This document shows positions 58,589 to 64,000 of a stretch of DNA of 64,000 bases, one piece after another; the stretch's first letter is position 1, and the number at the start of each line of letters is the position of its first letter. Made by a program: the position numbers and the translations under genes. This DNA is from Holothuria scabra (lineage: Eukaryota; Echinodermata; Holothuroidea; Aspidochirotida; Holothuriidae): positions 20,719,020 to 20,783,019 of the forward strand of contig CM074189.1 in NCBI GenBank assembly GCA_037179385.1, in the 5' to 3' direction. The notes beneath the pieces are model-generated. The model saw only the letters and a program-made list of their open reading frames with translations. It was not told the DNA's origin and searched no databases.

Positions 58589-59213
58589 TCTGCCAAATCA
58601 TCATACTTTGAAGGGGGAGGGGGAGGGGAGGGGGGAGGCAGGAAGTCTTTTGGGATACTTTCCCTCATGCTTCAATCACATCTACCACCAACACCATGCA
58701 AAGCTGGGGGCATGCACAATACAAACACTACCCTATCCCTACCACTACCATGCACTGCCATGCACTTACTTTATCCCTATCCCCTTGAAAGTTAAGTTCT
58801 CTTTAAACCTGGGGTTACTAGGGTTCTATATTCTGGCCAGCCAATTGCCAAGCCATCTCTTCCAGTATGTGCTACTGATTTTGTAGCATACTCAATAAAG
58901 AATGTATGTATGTGTCCGAAATACTCCATGACCAGTGAGATATATCCTTGAGCCATTAGGTGACAGTCAATGCAGGCTGCCTAGTGATGTAGACTGGCCC
59001 ATAAATGGAAATTACAATTAAATTAATTTTTTACAGACTTGAATTTATTCAAATATTTGTCACTTATAAAAATATGTCTCAATTTGCCTTTAAATGCCTG
59101 AATTTCATAGGAAGTAGCCTTCCAGCTTCCCAACTTTTTTAATCCATGCTCAAGGGGATAGAATATCTAGAATAATGTGTTTCTCCAAATTTTGAACAAA
59201 TCAATAATGCGAC
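58589..59213. other. No gene seen; family K fragment
   Basis: A G-rich tract lies at 58611-58640. Family K sequence (tttaaatgcctgaatttc, then cttccagcttcccaac) lies at about 59088-59160. Confidence 0.45.
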
Positions 59214-59785
59214 CAGGGTTCCCACAGCCTGGAAAAGTCATGAAATTTCATTTTCATTTTCCAGGTCATGAAATTTAGCTCAGATCAGTCTTTTAGTTTT
59301 TTGTAAACTTAAATTCTTAATAATTTGTCACTATTGTTGGGCCCATGGACTTCATGTAAATGGACGGAGCATACTGCATGGTACATTGTGGCTACCGTAG
59401 TGTGAGAAAAAGCGCACCAAGATGGCTGTCTGATATGTTTTTGTGTGAAAGTTTGGACTTGCTCAAGTATATCACCATATTTTGCAAGAAAGTTGAAATA
59501 TTTTTAAAAATGGTAAGTTACGGTCAAAATCTTTTCACGTATTGTAGGAATATGATAGCCTATTTTCCCCCATACAAGTTTAACGTTTGCTTAAAATATT
59601 ACAGAGTCATTGTTAAATCAGACGATTTATAGCTTCATGGCAGCCATCTTGGTGCACCTTTTTGGTCCCAGTCGGTGGCGACCAGCTATGGATAGGACGT
59701 ACATGTTACATGCTATGTCCATGTATTTTCCGTGATTGGGCCATTAAAGTTTTTGGAATTTGTTTTTTAAAGTGCAGGAACCCTG
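59214..59785. mobile_element. hAT-like element in the Robo intron with degenerate duplication
   Basis: This 572-bp unit starts CAGGGTTCC and ends GGAACCCTG. The flanking 8-mers aatgcgac and attgcaac agree at 6 of 8 positions. The inverted ends are short. It probably grew by accepting the inner inverted-repeat element at about 59390-59678. Confidence 0.6.
59390..59678. mobile_element. Inverted-repeat element nested in the hAT-like unit
   Basis: GCACCAAGATGGCTG (59414-59428) has an exact complement at 59641-59655. Homology between the arms continues outward with mismatches (an A5G block, then an accg block). Outer borders are approximate and no target duplication is certain. Confidence 0.55.
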
Positions 59786-59789
59786 ATTG

Positions 59790-62600
59790 CAACTTTTGTT
59801 ACTTTTCAGTCATTTGGTGTTTTAAGAATCTAGTTGGAAGATTATAAGCATTGATTTGTATTGTTGAGAACCGAGACTGACTCAATATGACGACTAGATG
59901 TTGGTGCATTGCAAGCGCAATGTTTTATTGAAAGATGTACAGTTTGGATGTTCTTAGGTTTGCTGTACTGTCAACAAGTCCTTCCATTATTGTCTTTCCT
60001 AATGTGCTGGCAATTTGGCTTTTAATAGACTATTGAACTTATGTAATACGCGGATGTCACTGATTTCATCTAGCTGGTCAATTATTTTTGCTCTCTTTAA
60101 GTTTCAGTATATGGTACACAATGATCAAAGGAAAAAAATACCTAATATAGATGCATAATCTCTCAATGCAAATATTATTTGAACAACCACACCACAAAAA
60201 TTATCTGCTGCAAAAAGGAAGGACTAAATCAGATATCATCAGCAACAGTATGGAAATTTTGTCTCCATAACATACTGAGATTCATCGCTGCATATGCTCT
60301 AGTCTCAGATTTGTGCTGGCAAATTGTATGCAACAAGGCCGAGAGGACATTAGCTCCCATTTAGTTCTCTAAATTTATGCTCGCCTCAATTCATGGGGTC
60401 ACCTCGACTATGCTCCAAGCTACAATTTAGCCAATTTATCTAAGTTTTGATACAAAATTTGATTTACAGGCTTTTTGATGGCCTAGATGTGTCAACTACT
60501 GATGATACAATGTAGAACATTTTTCCTTTGAAGTGGAACCAGGGAACTTCTTTTGAAAGAAGAATTTAGGCTCAAATTTCTTTTGAAAAAAGTATGTTTT
60601 AAGGAGGAGAGTATAACCTAAGAATTCTGGCAAAAAACAGCAATTTTTTTTCAACTGAGATGAATCTGTAGAGCGGTCTCACTGATGAAGTTTGGCCATT
60701 AGTGCATTTCAAGTACATTAGGGTGGATCTGCCTTGCCCTCAGTATGTTGTGAAGCTTATGATTTCATTACTTGCTACACATATGATTTGAGAGAGAAGG
60801 AGGCATATGGCCTACATGTTTACTTAATTAAAAAAATTGTGCAATATTGTACACTTGTCATATATATTAAAGGTGAAAAATCTTCAAGCCAATCCAGGAT
60901 TAAATTGGCTTCTCTCCCCAATTTCATGTTTTGACTGCATGGGTATAGCTTTAGTATTTGATATGTTGGCAAACTCTAAGTTTTATTATGTTTATATATT
61001 GACTCATCCTGAGTAAAGATATGAGTGAAGCTTAAATTAGTCGATCAGCAGTATCTAGCCAGCTAGTTGCACGGAACAATTTTATTCTTTTAATCGTGAG
61101 AGCTAGAATTTAAAATCAAAATATGTTGCAAGGTAGAGCCCAATTTTGTACACAGGCAATTGTGAGACAAGCACCACCTTCTAAGCTCTCACTCTCTCCC
61201 TGTTGTGTTTTATACAGATTAAGACCTTGGCTTTGTTGATTCAGCCAAAATTGCATGTATTACACTTTAGAAGATCCATAATGTTTCCTAAAATTGGAGT
61301 ATCCCCAATCCTCTATCCTTTCTAGGTTCTCTGGAGAAATCCTGTCATTTGTGAAGAGAATCTAGTTTATCACTGACAGAATTTTGACAGATTAGGTGAC
61401 CTGTGAAAGTAACTGTAGTATCAGATGTGGACATGGTTGAAAGCAGAGATTGAAAGATTGAATATTACTGTAGTAGGAGAAAGTATGGTTACATGCCAAC
61501 AAAGGGCCCTTGCTTTTTAAGAATAGTTGGGCCCTTTGTTTTTAAGAATAGTTGCAAGTTAAGAATAGGATTTCTCATGGAAAAGTCTGTTGGAATTATT
61601 TCAGATATCTTTTTCCATTCTTGAGATGTACCACTTGAAAGTTTGAATGTTTCTGTAGCAACTTTTTGTCTGAGCAAAAATAATGATGCATAGTGTTGCA
61701 TGTTGTTGACATTTCTTTTGTAAAAATCACATTACTTATCTGAGTTTTAATCACTCATCCCATTGGTTTGGTAATTGATACTGATTATTTTCAAATAGAG
61801 AATTTAAAATGCTAAAATAGCACCCTGTTTACATGTACACACGTATTACAACTGACATTGAAATGAAGATTATAAAACAGAGGATTAAGGATAACAAAAG
61901 CCACATATACCTGGGATGTCGATCCATCTCTTGACATCACAGCATTTTCAAATTTAGCTCATGTTTTACATGATCACGGTCATATCTGAATTTTGAAATA
62001 CCCAACTTAGTCATACCACCAGACTTTAAAAGATTAGTTCATTTGTTATTCTAAATTTTCCCAAGTAGTCTAAAAAATCACAATTGGTACAAATTAAAAT
62101 GGCTCATTGAGTTGAAATTCAGCAAATTTTGCTATACCTGTTAAGTTTCCTTCAAATACGAATGACAAATGGTCAAACGTAGACAACCCCAGTATCCCAC
62201 ATACACAAAACTGTTTTATGAGTGAGTACTTAAAGGTTTAATTATGTTTTCAGAAATTCGTGACTAGACACTTTTTTAAATTATGCACAAAATCATTACA
62301 GACCAGGTCTCCAGAACATTAAAAGTTTTAACTTTTTCTGTAACTTTTGGATATGAAACTTAATTTATCGTGGTACTTATCAGCATTGCCATGTGGAATT
62401 GACCCTTTAACATTCTCATTAAGTTATCAATATTAACTCAATGAGCCTCTTTAACTCTCTGGGGTATAAATTGCATACCTGAGGCTCAAGTGCTTGATTA
62501 TAAGTTTTTAGAACTATAACACATGATAGCAAAATGGATCTAGATCTTTGTATTTAAGTATAGCATTGGCGAAAATAATTTGAAATATTAACAGTATTTA
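59790..62600. other. Robo intron remainder; nothing recognised
   Basis: A 27-bp near-duplication (tgggccctttgtttttaagaat type, 61503-61553) is the only local repeat. Otherwise this is plain AT-rich intron up to the acceptor of the second Ig1 exon. Confidence 0.45.
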
Positions 62601-62614
62601 ACTCCTCTTTGCAG

Positions 62615-62810
62615 TGGTTAAAAAACGGTGAGCCTTTAGCTAAACCAACAGATCCAGATGACGCCTATTTTTTCCATGCTGATGGCACGTTGTTCTTTCT
62701 AAGTGTGAGTGGTTCGAGAGGATCACATTCAAATGTTGGTGTGTACCAGTGTGTTGCTGAGAACAGCCAAGGAATAGCCAGAAGTCGTAATGCAACCGTG
62801 CAGATAACCT
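62615..62810 (+). CDS. robo: Roundabout (Robo) receptor, exon encoding second half of Ig1
   Basis: This exon completes Robo Ig1. It opens with WLKNGEPL, the core Ig tryptophan strand, continues with a Robo-typical GTLFFLSV strand, and ends with VGVYQCVAENSQG, which carries the second disulfide cysteine, and then RNATVQIT. The NAT is a possible N-glycosylation sequon. The acceptor is ctcctctttgcag ending at 62614 and the donor is gtaagt at 62811. It enters in phase 0, matching the exit phase of the 53686 exon, and leaves in phase 1. The Ig1 pair is therefore a symmetric phase 1-1 module of 327 nt (109 codons). Residues between the tryptophan and the DGTLFF strand are a few longer or shorter than in insects and vertebrates, as is usual for this loop. 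No Ig2 exon is found before the window ends, so the next intron exceeds 1.1 kb. Confidence 0.9.
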
Positions 62811-63060
62811 GTAAGTCGTCTTGAAAATTTTGGCTTTTTTAGTACAACTTCATGTTCAATGTTTTTGACACAAAGATTAGAGGCTCAGAAAAGATTAGAG
62901 GCTCACTGGATTTTCAGGTTTAATTTATCTTGGACCATAATGTTCCAAAATGTGCCTGGAAATTTATAGCTCTCACTCAAAGGATTGGGTTACATTGGCT
63001 TTATTGCTGCAGCATAACCTGCTAGTCCCCGTATTAGGCAGTCTGTGAGTTCTACCCTTA

Positions 63061-63220
63061 GCTAAGCTGCAGCTGCCTTAGATAGGTTGCAGCTACCTGG
63101 GCTAGGCTGCAGCTGCCTCAGCTAGGCTGCAGCTATCCGGGCTAGGCTGCAGCTGCCTCAGCTAGGCTGCAGCTATCTAGGCTAGGCTGCAGCTGCCTCA
63201 TCCAGGCTGCAGCTACCTGG
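63061..63220 (+). repeat. 20-bp minisatellite arranged as 40-bp dimers
   Basis: Eight 20-bp units in exact register start GCTAGGCTGCAGCT or close variants. Odd units end gcctca and even units end acctgg or a variant, giving four 40-bp dimers. Degraded units continue to about 63262. The array starts 250 bp after the Ig1 donor. Confidence 0.93.
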
Positions 63221-63309
63221 GCTAGCTAGGCTGCAGGTTTTTCAGATAGGTTGCAACTGCATGCTATGTTTTTGTACATGTAACAATTGCTGGATTAGGT
63301 TAGGCTAGT

Positions 63310-63400
63310 TGGGGTTTTACAGCCTAATTTCCAGTCAAACCGCTCAAGTCCGAGCCAGCCACAGCCTTTTTTCCAGTTGTGGCTCGAGCTGGAATAAGCT
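63310..63400 (-). mobile_element. tRNA-derived SINE fragment, copy 6
   Basis: The reversed 3' body of the SINE reads ttttacagcctaatttccag, then agccttttttccagttgtgg. The head and middle are missing. Confidence 0.6.
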
Positions 63401-64000
63401 GGTTCTGGTATTGTGATATGTGTAGTGTAAAAAATGCACGCCTGCAGTCGCTGCAGCTTGACTGAAGGAGCTATTTAAGATTGGCTATTTTTGCATGTTG
63501 CCTTACAATCCCCAAACATTTATTTGATAAATTGACTTTTTTTTTTTTGAGGATTTCTCAGTATTTTATGAAACGTGAATACTTTTATGTTATAAACATT
63601 ACATTAGTCATTAGTGGACCATGATTTCCATTTGCAAAAGTCAAAACTTGGCAGTAGACTGATATATATGGCACATGTTCTGAGATAAGTTACACTGAGT
63701 GTTCGAATATCACAAGAATACCAGCAATTTCTTGACACCTTTCCTAGACTCTTGCTCACCTCATCCTACCTCTATGAAAGGTTATTCAGCTGTTTAGTTG
63801 CTCAAGTTTTCATCCAGAGTTCTTCTACAATACAGCAAATTTTGTTCCTTAGCTATTCTGTTTTTATCCCAACCCCACCATCAAAATCAAATTACAATAC
63901 TTGAGGCTTTCTGTGCCCCAAATTGAATTTTCCTGGATACTACAATTTCCCCCTGAATGCCTAATTCCTTCACTTCACTTCAACTTCTCTTCTTGCTCTG
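63401..64000. other. Intron after Robo Ig1; no exon seen
   Basis: No Ig2 exon is present before the end of the window. A partial family K match (ttccccctgaatgcctaatt) lies near 63950. Confidence 0.45.

Larger units (their letters stand above)
53817..62614 (+). other. Robo intron splitting Ig1 (8.8 kb)
   Basis: The intron is inferred from gtaagt at its start, gcag at its end and matching phase 0 on both sides. It lies directly before the core Ig tryptophan codon. Most of its first two thirds is repeats, each listed separately. Between 59790 and 62600 I see no recognisable element or coding segment. Confidence 0.85.

Overview
This is AT-rich animal DNA: long introns, consensus GT/AG splice sites, tRNA-derived SINEs and many small DNA transposons. 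No bacterial-style operon is present. The only protein-coding sequence I recognise is two exons of a Roundabout (Robo) family axon-guidance receptor, at 53686-53816 and 62615-62810 on the + strand. Together they encode the first immunoglobulin domain (Ig1). Robo sequence and repeat style suggest a marine deuterostome invertebrate. An echinoderm, perhaps a sea cucumber, is my guess, but no single marker in the window settles this.

Layout. Positions 1 to about 53685 lack any convincing exon and are probably a long 5' intron of the Robo gene or its upstream flank; the signal-peptide exon is not visible. This part is crowded with non-autonomous elements. They are piggyBac-like TTAA MITEs (three copies), a MITE family here called C (twelve full or partial copies), a second family D (six copies), a hairpin-headed family E (three copies), a tRNA-derived SINE (six copies, one beyond the exons), hAT-type MITEs with 8-bp target duplications, and one MITE with 26-bp inverted ends at 45180-45578. 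Several insertions are nested (hAT in SINE, D in C, D in D), which gives a relative order of insertion.

Positions 53686-62810 hold the Ig1 exon pair and the 8.8-kb intron between them. That intron contains a hAT MITE (54097-54275), a SINE (54432-54680), a 2.3-kb element with 13-bp inverted ends, a GT microsatellite and about 13 units of a 145/158-bp tandem array (55002-57315), a second hAT MITE (58104-58580) and a third hAT element carrying an internal inverted-repeat MITE (59214-59785). The intron after Ig1 starts with a 40-bp dimeric minisatellite (63061-63220) and a SINE fragment.

The most interesting signals are regulatory-looking motifs carried by repeats. The array in the Robo intron repeats perfect nuclear-receptor DR1 and DR2 direct repeats. 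Family C repeatedly delivers GTCACATGAC and a CCAAT box at fixed spacing. No autonomous transposase or reverse transcriptase is seen. Family letters A-K are labels of convenience used only here.
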